From contig MNCI01028261.1 of assembly GCA_015680685.1 (NCBI GenBank), forward strand, positions 253,085-317,084: a stretch of 64,000 nucleotides of DNA, written 5' to 3'. A model generated the notes under the pieces. The model made no database searches and had not been told where the DNA came from. It saw only the letters and a list, made by a program, of their open reading frames with translations. Positions 12,320 to 23,279 of the stretch are shown here, piece by piece. A program made the position numbers and the translations under genes. The DNA comes from Gnetum montanum (lineage: Eukaryota > Streptophyta > Gnetopsida > Gnetales > Gnetaceae). Each line of letters begins with the position of its first letter. Position 1 is the stretch's first letter.

Positions 12320-13260
12320 GTGTACCTGATGCTAATCAACTATGCATTCTCTAATATGCTCATGAGGGCCCTTCTGGGGGCCACTATGCTAGGAGATATA
12401 TGGCCATTAAGACCCTAATAGTAAGGTATTATTGGCCAACCATCTTCAAGGACACCCACCAATTTGTCTACTCTTGTGAATGCTATCAATGAGATGGTGG
12501 AATGACTACATAAATGAAGGGACCTCAATAATGGATTCAACCACTAGAACCCTTTGACATATGGTGCATCAACTTTATGAGTTTCATCATGCCCATGTCA
12601 AATGAAAAGACATATATAATCATCGTCGTTAATTATTGCACAAAATGGATAAGAGCAATAGCTATCATTGACTATACATCATCCACTACTATGCAGTTTA
12701 TACAATAAGATGTTGTGAATAGGTTTGGGGTGCCATGTGAACTAATTTTTGACAATAAAACCCATTTTACAGGTGCTACTTTTTCCAAGATTATGCAATG
12801 CTTGGGGGTTGAACATAAATCAACAACACCCTACCACCCCCCAAGCCAATGGTTAAGCAAAAGTTACCAATAGGGAGATCACGAAGTTCCTAATAAGAAC
12901 TATTAGCAAATATAGGAGAGACTAGAGCACAAAATTAAATAATGCCCTTTGGACATACTGTTGAACATTGAAAATTCCTATAGGCTATTCTCCCTATGAG
13001 CTAGTGTATAGAAAATTACCAACTTTACCTATCCAATCTAATCTCCATATACTTTCAATAGCTTGTGACTTGGACCTTGACCTTAGCATAGCACAAACAG
13101 AGAGATTAATCAACTTGAATGTGTTAGATGAAAATCGATTAGTAGCCCTATCTTTAAATGAAGTGCACAAGGCATTCAAAAAAAAGCATCATGACCTTAG
13201 AATATGGAAAGAGAAATTTCAACTACGAGGTAAGGTTCTCTACTAGAACCCCACACATGT
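12320..13260 (+). pseudogene. Integrase of G1
   Basis: The zinc-binding HHCC block is visible as HEGPSGGHYA...HQFVYSCECYQ (about 12360-12490). The core shows FMSFIMPMSNEKTYIIIVVNY and FGVPCELIFDNKTHF, where the second catalytic Asp survives. The C-terminal block PIGYSPYELVYRKLPTLPIQ is typical of Athila integrases. Integrase inserts the cDNA into the chromosome. Stops and at least one frameshift near 12850 make this copy non-functional. The open 92-residue C-terminal piece (12968-13246) is its best preserved part. Confidence 0.8.
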
Positions 13261-15283
13261 ACCTTAACAAACTAAGTTCCTGATGTTATGGGAAGGGCCT
13301 TACATCATTTATGAAGCCTTTTCTTCTGGGGCCATGTTGATCTACAAACCTAAGATCCTAAACAAAAGTAGTTGGTCAACAACCAATAAGTTAAACCTTT
13401 CCATAAACCCATGCAAGCTAGTAGAAGCAACACCTCAATGGATGGACAACTTCACTTAATGTTTTAGGTCTCCTCCTTCCAAATTAGTCATGGGGGAGAT
13501 GGCCATCCATGCTAATCATATACGTGGCTTCTCAATTTTTCTATTTTTTGTTTTACACATTTTTGTTTTTTTCAAGTTTTTTATTTTACACCTTTTTTAT
13601 TTTAAAATGTTTTCCTATTTTACACCATTTTTTCTTTTACACCATCATTAGTCCATTTAAATTTTTCTTAAATATTTTACACTTTCTTATATATTTTACT
13701 TTATTTTAGTGTGATTTTCTAATTTTTGTTAATAAACATGCTTTATGCCAATAGGACACGGTGGTGATGTCGTTGTTACTAATGGTGATTTACACTTAAT
13801 ATTTTTGTTTGCTAATGTTTGGTTTCTATATTTGAATTTTTGTACCAGGGACTAAGGCATGGTTTCTTTTTCATGAAATAGGTAATGAGTCAACAACATC
13901 CACTCATCCACAAAAATTTATGATTTTCTTCATGTTGGAAATATGAGGTTCCTTTCATTAAATAAACCTTTAATAAATTTGTGACCTTAATGGTTTCTTG
14001 AATTGGAAAGGATTCAAAGCTTTGCATAGGATGTGACTTCAAGGAAACTCAATACTCTTTCTACTCCTCTACTTAATTAGATGCATGAATGTTTTCCTAG
14101 ATTTCTTACCGTTCTATGTCAACCATAAACAGAAAGTTAAATAAGTCTGTGCATAGTGTATTTTCCATCCAAAAGAAAAGAAAAAAAAAGATAGAAGAAA
14201 AAAATATGATGGGAATTCAAAGCACACCCCTTAGACAAATAAATGGGCTACAAGCACTAGTTATGGGACTAGAAAGATATGTTACCCATGCCTGAAGGTC
14301 CCCTCTAACTAAGGCCCTCACTAGCTTCCTCCTTCTCTATTCTTCTCTATAAGAAATTGTGGTTATTCTATGGGAGCACTTGTGTATCTCAAGAGGGAAA
14401 ATCAGTCTTGGAGTGGTGATGCAAAGTCACTAAAAGCAGTTGGTTTTGGTGTGGATTGAGGATGGATCTTCTTAGGTCATTTAAAAATAAATCCATAAGG
14501 GACTTCTTATGACCTCAATTTGGAATTTTATACCACCTCCATCATCCATCCATGTTACCCATAACTCATCTCACTACCAATTTCCATGTTCTTGTTCAGT
14601 GTCTTTGCTTGATGTACTTGAATTCTTTTGTAGAATCATCTAGGTTTTGGTTCTTAAATTTCATAAATCATAAATCAGCTATGGGGCTCACTGACTCCTT
14701 AGGTTGAGGCTATGCAAGGGCAAATAGGGCATGTGCCTACTATGGGATGGATCCACTTGCATATCTCTTAGTTGGGCTCATTAAGCACCTTATCATTAGG
14801 CATTATTGTAACCAAAATCTTTTGTGCACCCATCTTTTGCATCCAATCACATGCTCCTATAAGTATTTTCTTCAATTTACATATTCTCCATCAAATTTTT
14901 GAATTTTTGAGCTTTCAAAGATCCTCTTCAATGATTTCATCATATTCTTGGCTTTTTTGGGACTCCAGACACCTCAAATTCATTCAAAATGTTATTGTAT
15001 TTTTTGAAATATTCCAATTTCAAAATTTCATTTACAAACCCCATAAACAGGGCCCCATCGATGAAGCCCATGCATATACATAGCCTTGTCGATGCAACAC
15101 AAAAATCCTATATATACACATGACCCCCTTAGAAATTTTCACATTTTCTCTCAAATGCCTAAGAAGTTTTTGTAGTTTTTAGACCCCAAAACCTTCAAGA
15201 GCCCATAACATCCTAACTGTTTATCCAAATCACTCTGTTCTTCAACCCTATAACTCTCAGAGGTAAGCTCTTAGTCATGGGGG
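13261..15283 (+). other. Long 3' UTR of G1 with purine tracts and promoter-like end
   Basis: It opens with TAGTCATGGGGG (13485-13496), then a degenerate TTTTACACATTTTTG repeat (13540-13700), the same order as in G3. Further matches to the G3 UTR are AATTCAAAGCACACCCCTTAG (14215), CTCTAACTAAGGCCC (14305) and a GTGCCTAC...GGATCCACTTGC block (14733). No ORF is credible. From 15040 there is a different feel: CCCCATCGATGAAGCCC, a TATATATA at 15109 and a GAG/GTAAGC donor-like site at 15263. A second TAGTCATGGGGG ends the region at 15283. Confidence 0.6.
13540..13710. repeat. Degenerate TTTTACACATTTTTG minisatellite in the G1 UTR
   Basis: Five or more degenerate copies of TTTTACAC(A/C)(T)TTTT. It is the decayed counterpart of the cleaner array at 40505-40760 in G3 (opposite strand). 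The open frames it creates are low-complexity (Phe/Leu/Tyr) and not genes. Confidence 0.65.
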
Positions 15284-16970
15284 CCAGAAACATGTTGTTT
15301 TTAATAAAAAATATTTTGACATTTTTCTAACTCCTTCTAAGGTATAACTAATAAATCAACATTAAAAACAACAAATTATAAGAGTTAAACACTTCCAATG
15401 AGCTTCGATAACACTTATACAACCAAATAGGCTACTAACAATTGATGGCAGTTTTCATGGTAAGATTTACATAAAAAGTTATGGAAATTTTTATGTAGAA
15501 AAATTAAAAACATGAAAACTAGCATGTACCTATTACAACAATCACAACTCCTAATTTGAATTTTGCAAAATTTTACTGGGCCTCCTAGTTAATGGTGAAA
15601 TTAGGTATAGTAAAAACTCTATGAAGGCTGGTTAAAATTTTCTAAAATTTGAAATGACTATTTAGAACTAAAATAGAACATGTAAATAACTTTTAAAACC
15701 TTTAAACATAACCATTAAAACAAACCAATAACACCAACATTTCCTATATAGATATGGAGGTTTGTAGTTTTCATATCCAAAATTGCCATTGTACGAATAG
15801 TTTACATTGGAACAAAAATGACCAATTAGAACTAAATTTTTTTTCTAAGGTTTGGAATTGCATGGGCATGAAATTCAACAAAATTGGACATCTACATTGA
15901 AGTTCCAATCTTGGGAAAAATTTAAAGCACAACATAAAACCTTAACAAAATTCAACAAAAATTGCAAAACAAAACAAAATTGTAGAAAATGGCTACAGTA
16001 GATGATTGATAAAAAATATCAAAAAATTATTAACTTATTCAAAACTATTTCCAAACCCTTCCTAAAACCTCAAAGAATCCCTAGGGACTTGGGATGTTGG
16101 CTAGAAAAATCATTCAAAGTGCCAACATTGCCCATCTTAACAGGGGTAAAACTGTGGCAACCAAAAACCATAATTTACACCAATAAACTAAAAAATTTAC
16201 CAAAAATTAACCACACATGAAAATTTAATGATTCCATAGTTGTTGAAATTTATGAATAGTGAACTAAAATATCAAAACCAAAAACAACAAAAATTCATAG
16301 CCATTTTTACCAAAAAAAAATTAAACATAACATAAACCAAACTGTCAAAGCCTAAAAACCCCACTTTGTGCAAGTTTAAGAAAAAATTCATCAAAAATTA
16401 ACCACACATTGGAATTTGATAATTCCATAGTTATTTGGAATAATTAAACAAAATAAAAAATAAAATCTGTAGAGAATTAACTGTAAGTTAGAATCTAGTG
16501 GTTTGAAAATCAATTTGACTATTAAACATAGAACCCTAAACCCTAAGCCCTACAATCCCATAGCCATAAAACATAAAATTTTTAAACCTTTTGAATAGAA
16601 AAAATGTGTTTCTTTTTTCCCAAAACATAGAAAAAATGCATGGGAAAGACTAAAACAAATTTTTGATTCAACTTACACCAATCCCATAACCAAAGCAACA
16701 TAAAAAATCTATAAGAATAGCCTAGATCTAATGTTGAAATTTTACAAAATTTAATTCCAATCAATAGAAAAACCTACACAACCAAAAATGCCTAGGTATC
16801 TAATGCAAAATTCTCAAGAAATGGTTAGGGTCTATGTACCTAGGAGTCATAGTAGTGTAGTCATCAACAATCATTGGCCATGAAAGGTTGTAAAGGTCCT
16901 TGATAGCTACATTCACCTCCTCTAGGGTGAGATTCTTACTAGTTGAAGCCTTCCTCTTTGACATATTGAT
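15284..16970 (-). pseudogene. Second, partial copy of the antisense gene: exon 1 and intron 1 only
   Basis: The minus strand at 16970-16800 encodes MSKRKASTSKNLTLEEV and continues to a TM-TPRYIDP block, homologous to the first exon of the gene ending at 7345 (MSKNPTLEDV). Downstream (16770 to about 15410) it follows the long first intron of that copy. The donor position reads GTAGGT here against GTAAGA in the left copy. The match stops between 15284 and 15410, next to the purine tract of G1, and exons 2-8 are absent. The exon is open for about 60 codons. No known family was recognised. Confidence 0.5.
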
Positions 16971-17399
16971 AAACAATGCAAAAACCACTAAAATCCTTGA
17001 GCTTTTGGAGCCTCCTATAGCAACTATGCCTACTCCTTAGGGTAGAAAGGCTTGTCTATGCTAGGAACATGTGTAGTAGAGGCTAGAATAAGATTAGAGC
17101 TCTAGTGCTATGTGCTGCAAGATCAAAGTGATATGAGAGGAATGATTTGTGCAAAGTGAAAACAAGAAAATCACTCCCAAAATTATGAAAACAAGAAAAT
17201 CACTCCCAAAATTATGTGTGCACTACCAAAATCCTAGTTTTCCAAAACACTCACCCAAGTCCCAGTTAACTCTATGAGCACAATTGGAAGGTAGGACTAT
17301 GTTGGATGAGTGGGAAATCAATTTGTGAAAAAATGCAAATTCAAGGTGGGATCCACTAGGCACCTATGTAACAAGCCAATGAAAGTCCTAAAACACTTG
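16971..17399. other. Spacer between the antisense exon and the 190 bp array
   Basis: Holds a direct duplication GAAAACAAGAAAATCACTCC..AAAATTATG (17158-17216) and weak copies of the array motif (CTATGCTAGGAACATGTGTAGTAG at 17055). It may carry the promoter of the antisense exon 1, but no TATA box is convincing. Confidence 0.4.
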
Positions 17400-20110
17400 G
17401 ACTTTCAGCTTCTCATGGTGACTACACTGGGGTTTTATCATCTAAAGAACTTGGAATGGATCCCAAATTTCAAATACTACCAAATCCTACCTCCCAACTA
17501 TCCATACATGTCATGAAAGCTTATGCCCAAAATGGGAAACCAGGTGTTGACATTGATGAAAGCTAGACACCAAGGCCAAATCTCATACCAAGAATTGCTA
17601 TTTTGGGAAACTACACTAACCATAAGCTTGACTATGCGAGCCAACATAGTCATAAGTGGGATGTTGTCTTGTCCCATCAACCAAACATCTAGTTGACTCC
17701 AAAACTACCTCACCATGCACTAAACCCTAACTAGAACCTTCAATAGCTTTGAGACACCATAAAACTAGCCAAAAAGCATCCAAATTCATTTTTCTTGCAT
17801 GGACTATGCTAGGGTAGACCTCAACTACACTCGCTAGCATAGTCCTAGTGTAGTTGCATAAGGAATAGGAACTAGAAATCAAAAATAGCCTCAAAATGAC
17901 ACACCTTAAATTCCAAAGTCTCTAATAAGCATGAAACCCAAGAAAACAAAGCAAAAATGGAAAATTTCATACTCCCACCTATAGACTACATTGGAGATGG
18001 CCAGAATTACACTGTATAGTGTAGTTCCAACATAGTATAAAAAGGAATAAATACCAAAAACTAAATGTAACTTTCAAATTGACATATTTTGACCTTAACA
18101 TGACCCTAGAGCCTCTAGTAGCCTTAAAATAGAAAATAATTGATCCAAAATAGTCAAACTCCATCCAAAACTTGTGACTAGAGTAGGGATGAATCCATCT
18201 ATGCTAGCTAGCATAGTCCCAACATAGATGGATGGGAGATGGATGCTAAAAGCCAAAAAAATAGCAACTAAAATAGCATACCTTGGACACCAGACTTTCT
18301 GACAACTCCCAGTGATCTTGAAATAGAAAAACAACTAAATAAAAACTAGCTAAAACCTACTTCCATTTTGGACTACATTAGGGATTACCCTCACTATGGA
18401 TTCACATATTTCTGAGACTTCCAATGAACTCAAAATGCTAATTAGTGAAACCAAATTCATCCACACATACATGAAACTTGTGACTATGTTGGAGAGGCCT
18501 AGGAATATGCTAGCCAATATATTTGTAGCATAGTCCATCTATGAAAACATCAAAATAAGAAAAGAACATGTCAAATCAGCTTTCCAATGCATCATGTTAA
18601 CCCCAAAATACTACAAGAGACTTCAAGAGCCACTCAACCTTGCAAAATGAGTCAACAATGGAAAAAAATCATCATACACCCTACATCTATGCTAGGAATA
18701 CATTGATTAGTGTAGTCCAATGGTGTATGGTCATTATTAACATCCAAACCATCGAAACTGACCATCTTAGGCCTAAAACCATAGTTTTAAATACTAGTGA
18801 GTAGAAAATTAAGAACCTAGCCAAGTGACCATGAAATTTCATCAAGAGTTTAATTTCATCTTATGAATAGGCTAGAGTATGCCTATACTATGCTAGTGAG
18901 CATAGTCCTAGTGTAGTCATGATCCTAGGTTGATTTGACTTGTGGTTTCACATTCTAAATGATTCAAATCATAAGTTGGAAATCCAGAACCTTATTTGGC
19001 CTTATCTAACTATAATTCCACCTCATTTTAATCTTGGAAATGATCAGATTTACCACATGTACACTAAGGCTAGGCTCAAGTATGCTAGCCAGCATAGTCC
19101 AAATGGAAAATCCTTATTTTAATGTTCAAATAACATGTAGAATCGACCATCATGATTTAAAACCTTACCTAGAGACATAGGTATTCCTAGAAACCAAAGA
19201 ACTTGGTTGATTAACTAAAAAACTCCACCAAAAGTCAAGATTCACATGGTTCTACACTAAGGTAATCTTGGACTATGCTAGCTAGCATAGTTCTTGCCCC
19301 AAGATGATTTGACTAACACAACAACACTTAAAATGACCAAAAAACTTAATTTCGGATGCCTAGAACTATGGAATCTTGAAGATAGCCATAGTTTGACCTT
19401 GTTTAATTATGATGAGCTTAAAAATTACCCAAACTATGTTGAGAAATGGCTAGACTATGATAGCCAACATAGTCACAGTGTAGTCATGGTGTTGAGTAAG
19501 TTTGACCAATGCCACAACACTTCAAATGCCCCAATAACTAGCTTGAAACTCTAGAACCTCATTTAACCCTACGTAGTTGTAGTTCCATCATGTTTTAATC
19601 ATGAAGACATTAGATTCATTGGATCTATGTTGGGGCCATACTGAACTATGTTGGCCAATGTAGTCCAATGGGAAATTGTGTTAAATTTCACTTTTAGTAG
19701 CTTTTTTGACCCTTTAAACGTCTAATTCTACTCTTCCAAGTTCCTGTGCTATCCTAGGAAGCTGATGGAACACCAGTATCAACTATGAAATCCCAAAAAT
19801 CTATTTCTCGCATGCATCTACATTGGAGTAAAACTAGAGTATGTTGGCTAGTGTAGTCACTAGTACTTGCATCATTTCTAGCTTTCAAAGGGTGAAATGA
19901 AGTCAAAATGCATCAATTTGTAACCCTAGTTCATAGTGTTGGTCATATAGACCATTAGGAATACAAAACTAGCCACAACAAACCTAGAAAATCATCTACT
20001 ATCACCAACTATGTTGGGACCTAGTGTGACTATGCTAGCCTAGGTATTCACTGGGAAAGCCTAACATAGTCACAAGAAAAGGTAACATTTCAACTTCAAA
20101 AAGCCTTAAA
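17400..20110. repeat. Tandem array of a ~190 bp unit with a palindromic TATGCTAGCTAGCATA core
   Basis: Core sites (variants of CTATGCTAGCYAGCATAGTCC with nearby ACTACACT or GTGTAGT) recur near 17615, 17810, 17990, 18200, 18370, 18500, 18690, 18890, 19100, 19275, 19455, 19640, 19830 and 20020. The spacing is mostly 180-200 bp, with one short interval near 18500. Between cores, units share weak blocks such as CTTAAAATG and ATTTTAATC. Each core is an inverted repeat able to pair with itself. There is no coding content; the open frames across it are fragments. The array stands directly upstream of the ~325 bp duplication and the Tat/Ogre pol. Tat-lineage elements are known to carry tandem repeats in noncoding parts and to seed satellites, so an origin there is plausible but not shown. 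Confidence 0.7.
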
Positions 20111-20141
20111 ATAACACTGTCAACCCTATAGACCTATGCCG

Positions 20142-20790
20142 TGGCATGATAAGGCCTAAAATTGGCAAAATCTAACTCAATTTGATCAATATTTATCTTT
20201 TATCACATGTTTTTCACCCTAGTTGATTTGACTTTATTTCATGGTTTTTTGACTTGTTTTGATATTGTAATACATGGTTAACTTTTAGAGATCATTAGTT
20301 GACCTCATTCAACTTGTACTTAGATCTTATTTCATCATATCTACCTTATTCTCTCTCTTGTGATCTTCATTGACCTAGTTTAGCCTCTAATTGGTGTTAG
20401 GTGATGAGGTTTGATGATTGTTTACCATCATTTGACATCATATGACCTACTAAGGCCTTAAACTAGTACCATGGCCCACTAAGGGATAAAACTGGTAAAA
20501 TCTAACCTTGATTGACCAATATTGATTTTGTTTTAGCATGTGTTTTCTACCTTGATTGATTTAGCCCTATTTCACTATGTTTTGGCTTGATTTGACCTTG
20601 TTGTGCATTGTTAACATTCATTGTTTGGTCTTGGTTTTATTTTTGGTTATTACGGCATCAGTTAGATCCATTATACCAAGTTTTCCCATCATTTGATCTT
20701 TATTTGATCTTATGTAGCCTTTATTTCATCTTATTTGTCTTGACCTATGTCTTATAGCTTTCGTTGATCTTGTTCGAACCTTGTTTAACC
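20142..20790. repeat. Direct tandem duplication, unit about 325 bp
   Basis: Unit 1 starts near 20142 (CCGTGGCATGATAAGGCCTAAAATTGGCAAAATCTAAC) and unit 2 near 20467 (ACCATGGCCCACTAAGGGATAAAACTGGTAAAATCTAAC). They continue in step through ATTGATTTRG-CC-TATTTCA and TTGTGCATTGTTAAC/TTGTAATACATGGTTAAC. The opening core matches the short repeat at 1304-1510. A pyrimidine-rich run ending in CCTAG or TATGTAG near 20870-20910 could be an intron acceptor before the RT frame. Confidence 0.6.
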
Positions 20791-20949
20791 ATGAAATAGC
20801 ATGTTTTTGGTTGATCCATGCATAGTTGGTAGAGTATTTTATATTATTTTTGCATTATTTACTCATTTTACCTAGGTGTCACTTAATGTGCTCATGGTTG
20901 ATATGTAGGATTGAAGTATGAATACCTGGAAGCAAATCAGTTTACCATT

Positions 20950-22300
20950 GAACCTAAGTGAACCTCAAGGTGATGTTGAATGATGTATTAACATTAATTA
21001 CCTAGATTTTGAGCATGAGAGTCCAATCAACCAAATAGCCTCAATATAGAAACCTCTAAAATGGCTTGAAAGCCTAGTGAAAACCCTTGATCTGGAGGTT
21101 GGAAACATTACTAAGGACTATCTAGTTGAGGTTCCTATCATTACACACAATGGTAAAGAGAAAGCACTAAAATTAAGTTGCTTGTTGGAACTTCAGTAGG
21201 CTCAAGACATCACCAAGGCCCTCTAGGACAACATTAAGGCCTTTGCTTGGTCATATGAAGATATGCTAGGTCTTGATCCAAACCTATTAGAACATAACAT
21301 AATACTTGGTCTTAGTATTAGACTAGTTAAGCAAAACGTTTGCAAGATTAGGCTACATTTAGTCTTGGAAATTCATGATGAGATCACAAAATTATACCAA
21401 GCTAGTTTCATTAGAGCTTTTAATTACCTAGAATGGGTATCCAACATAGTGGTAGTCCCTAGGAAAATGGTATACATATATGAATTGATTTTCAAGACCT
21501 GAATAAGGCAACCATCAAAGATAACTTTTATTTTCCTAGTATTGACCAACTTATCAATGCTATAGCTAGACATGCCTTGTGATCCTTCATGGATGGATTC
21601 TTGGGATACAACCAAATTAGGATTAACCTAGAACATCAACTTAGTATGACCTTCATAACCCCTTGGGGTACCTTTTGTTACACCTTGATGTCCTTTGTCT
21701 AAAAGAATGTAGGAGCAACCTACCAAAGAGCAATGATATATATCTTTAGATATTATATGCTAGGATTTCTCAATGACTATGTAAAAAATATAGTTGTTAA
21801 GTCCAACATGGTCAATGATCATGTGCATGCCCTTGACCTTGTACGTAAATGATGCCTTAAGCATGAGCATAGGCTTAACCCCAATAAGTATATCTTTAGC
21901 ATCAAAATCAATAAGATGCTTGGATTTGTAGTATCTAAAGTAGGAATATGTGTCGATCTTAATAAGGTTAAAGCCATATCCAACTTGGTAGCACCAACCA
22001 ACCTTAGGAGCTTTGGGGATTTCAAGGTAGATTACAATTTATCCATAGGTTTATCGCTAGGCTTATGGATAACTTACAAAACATGAAACACTTGCTTAAG
22101 AAAGGAGTTCACTATGAATGTATGGCTTAATGCTAAGAAGTCTTTGAAAACCTTAAGTAAGAGTTGGTGCAATTATCGATAGTCTATCCACCACAAGAGG
22201 GTAAACCTTTTACATCTCCCTTACTATCTCTAACACCTCCATTGCCTCTTTGCTCTATAAGAAATGAGATGATGGAGTAGAGCTTCTAGTATACTACCTA
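20950..22300 (+). pseudogene. Reverse transcriptase of a Tat/Ogre-type gypsy element
   Basis: The blocks FAWSYEDMLGLDPNLLEHNI (about 21240-21300), YLEWVSNIVVVPRKM (21427-21470), a GYNQIRI-like block near 21605, TPWGTFCYTLMSF (about 21658-21700) and KMLGFVVSKVGICVDLNKVKAI (about 21910-21975) follow RT order. The phrases AWSYEDMPGLD and TPWGTFCYKVMPFGLKNAGATYQRAM are hallmarks of the Tat/Ogre lineage, which separates this element from the Athila-like ones here. The catalytic YVDD region reads LNDYVKN (about 21770), so it is inactive. It follows the noncoding repeats directly, with no protease in front; in Ogre elements an intron sits between PR and RT. Confidence 0.75.
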
Positions 22301-22900
22301 ATCCATGCATTAGTTTCCCATGAGACTTGATACACTGAAGTGGAGAAATATTATTTGACCTTATTCTTCTCATTGAAGAAGTGGCAGCACTACCTATTTA
22401 GGAGCTAGGCCAATGTCATCTATAAAGACAATGTACTTAGAGCCATCACTACCAACATCTATAAAAATAGTTATATTTCTCATTAAAAAATCATAACAAC
22501 TAAATTTGACCTCCATTACATTTCTTAAGAATCAAGAAAGGGCCAAGTGATAGCCACAAAACTTACTATTTCAAAGTAGAATACCATGTAGCTAGAGATC
22601 CCAAATTTCTGAATGAGCATATCAACATTGTTAGCAATGTACTTGAGGGCTATGAGGTGATCATGCACTTTGATGAAGCTTTGATGACCCATGGAACTAG
22701 TGTTGCTACCATCATAATGCTCATGTTTGGTGAAATCCAACCATTAACTTATCATTTTGATTTCCCATGTACTAATAATGTGGTAGAGTATGAAGGATTG
22801 GTCAGGGGAATGATGGTAGCTCATGACCTACGAATCAAATGCCTAATGATTAAAGGTGATTCATAACTTGTGATTAACCAAATAACTGACGCTTATTCAT
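22240..22900 (+). pseudogene. RNase H plus second, archaeal-like RNase H of the Tat/Ogre element
   Basis: A worn RNase H (about 22240-22480) is followed by a better preserved second domain with HFDEALMTHGTS (first Asp near 22671), IQPLTYHFDFPCTNNVVEYE (Glu near 22790) and MIKGDS (Asp near 22857). The phrase PCTNNVAEYEAL is typical of the additional RNase H that marks the Tat lineage of plant gypsy elements. It would have removed RNA from the RNA-DNA hybrid. One TAA follows GDS directly and further stops occur. Confidence 0.75.
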
Positions 22901-23279
22901 GTAAAGAAAAAAATTTGTAACTTTTTTATGACCTAGGAAAGAAACTGATATAACAAGTTATAGACATTGATATCCAACATGTACGCTGAACTTTGAACAC
23001 ATTATTCGATGTCATTGTAATCTTAGCTCCAAATGTGATGCCTAATGTGTTTAATAAACTACCTTCCTTAATCATGGATTGTGCTATTTCCATCATGAAA
23101 AATACTAAGGATAACTTTGTAGCCTTTGACAATACCATCCCTCCAATGGAATGGTATGATGATATCATGTTTTACCTTATGCATGGTGAATCTCCACAGG
23201 GCCTAGCTACTTTTCAAAAGGACACTGTATGTAAAAGATCAAAATAGTATTTCATTGTAGGCAATAACACATTATGTCC

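Larger units (their letters stand above)
7373..15283 (+). mobile_element. Athila-like Ty3/gypsy element G1 (5' LTR, gag, pol, 3' UTR; no 3' LTR)
   Basis: The order is LTR, tRNA-Asp-type primer site, Gag, PR, RT, RNase H, integrase, poly-pyrimidine 3' UTR and a purine tract. This is standard gypsy organisation. It is closely related to G3 on the other strand (37830-45097): LTR, gag N-terminus, PR and 3' UTR all align. Stops and frameshifts are spread through it. Relative to G3 it lacks the Gag core. A TAGTCATGGGGG tract at 15272-15283 equals the one next to the 3' LTR of G3, but here it is followed by antisense-gene intron sequence instead of an LTR. The right end therefore seems replaced or deleted. 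Confidence 0.8.

Noticed and set aside
13509-13709. 66-residue Phe-rich frame after the G1 integrase
   Set aside because: Same decayed minisatellite in the G1 UTR, not a gene or membrane peptide.
16532-16552. CCCTAAACCCTAA, resembling the plant telomere repeat
   Set aside because: Only about two units inside intron sequence; too short to mean a telomere or an interstitial telomeric array.
5930-16970. Treating the two 1.4 kb direct repeats as LTRs of G1
   Set aside because: The G1 primer site at 8308 directly follows a different LTR that aligns with the LTR of G3, and the repeats hold a minus-strand exon.
17400-20110. Calling the 190 bp array a centromeric satellite
   Set aside because: Period and setting alone do not show it; the array is short, diverged and next to a retroelement.
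21819-22025. Minus-strand open frames opposite the Tat/Ogre pol
   Set aside because: They mirror + strand RT with recognisable motifs and have no family support of their own.
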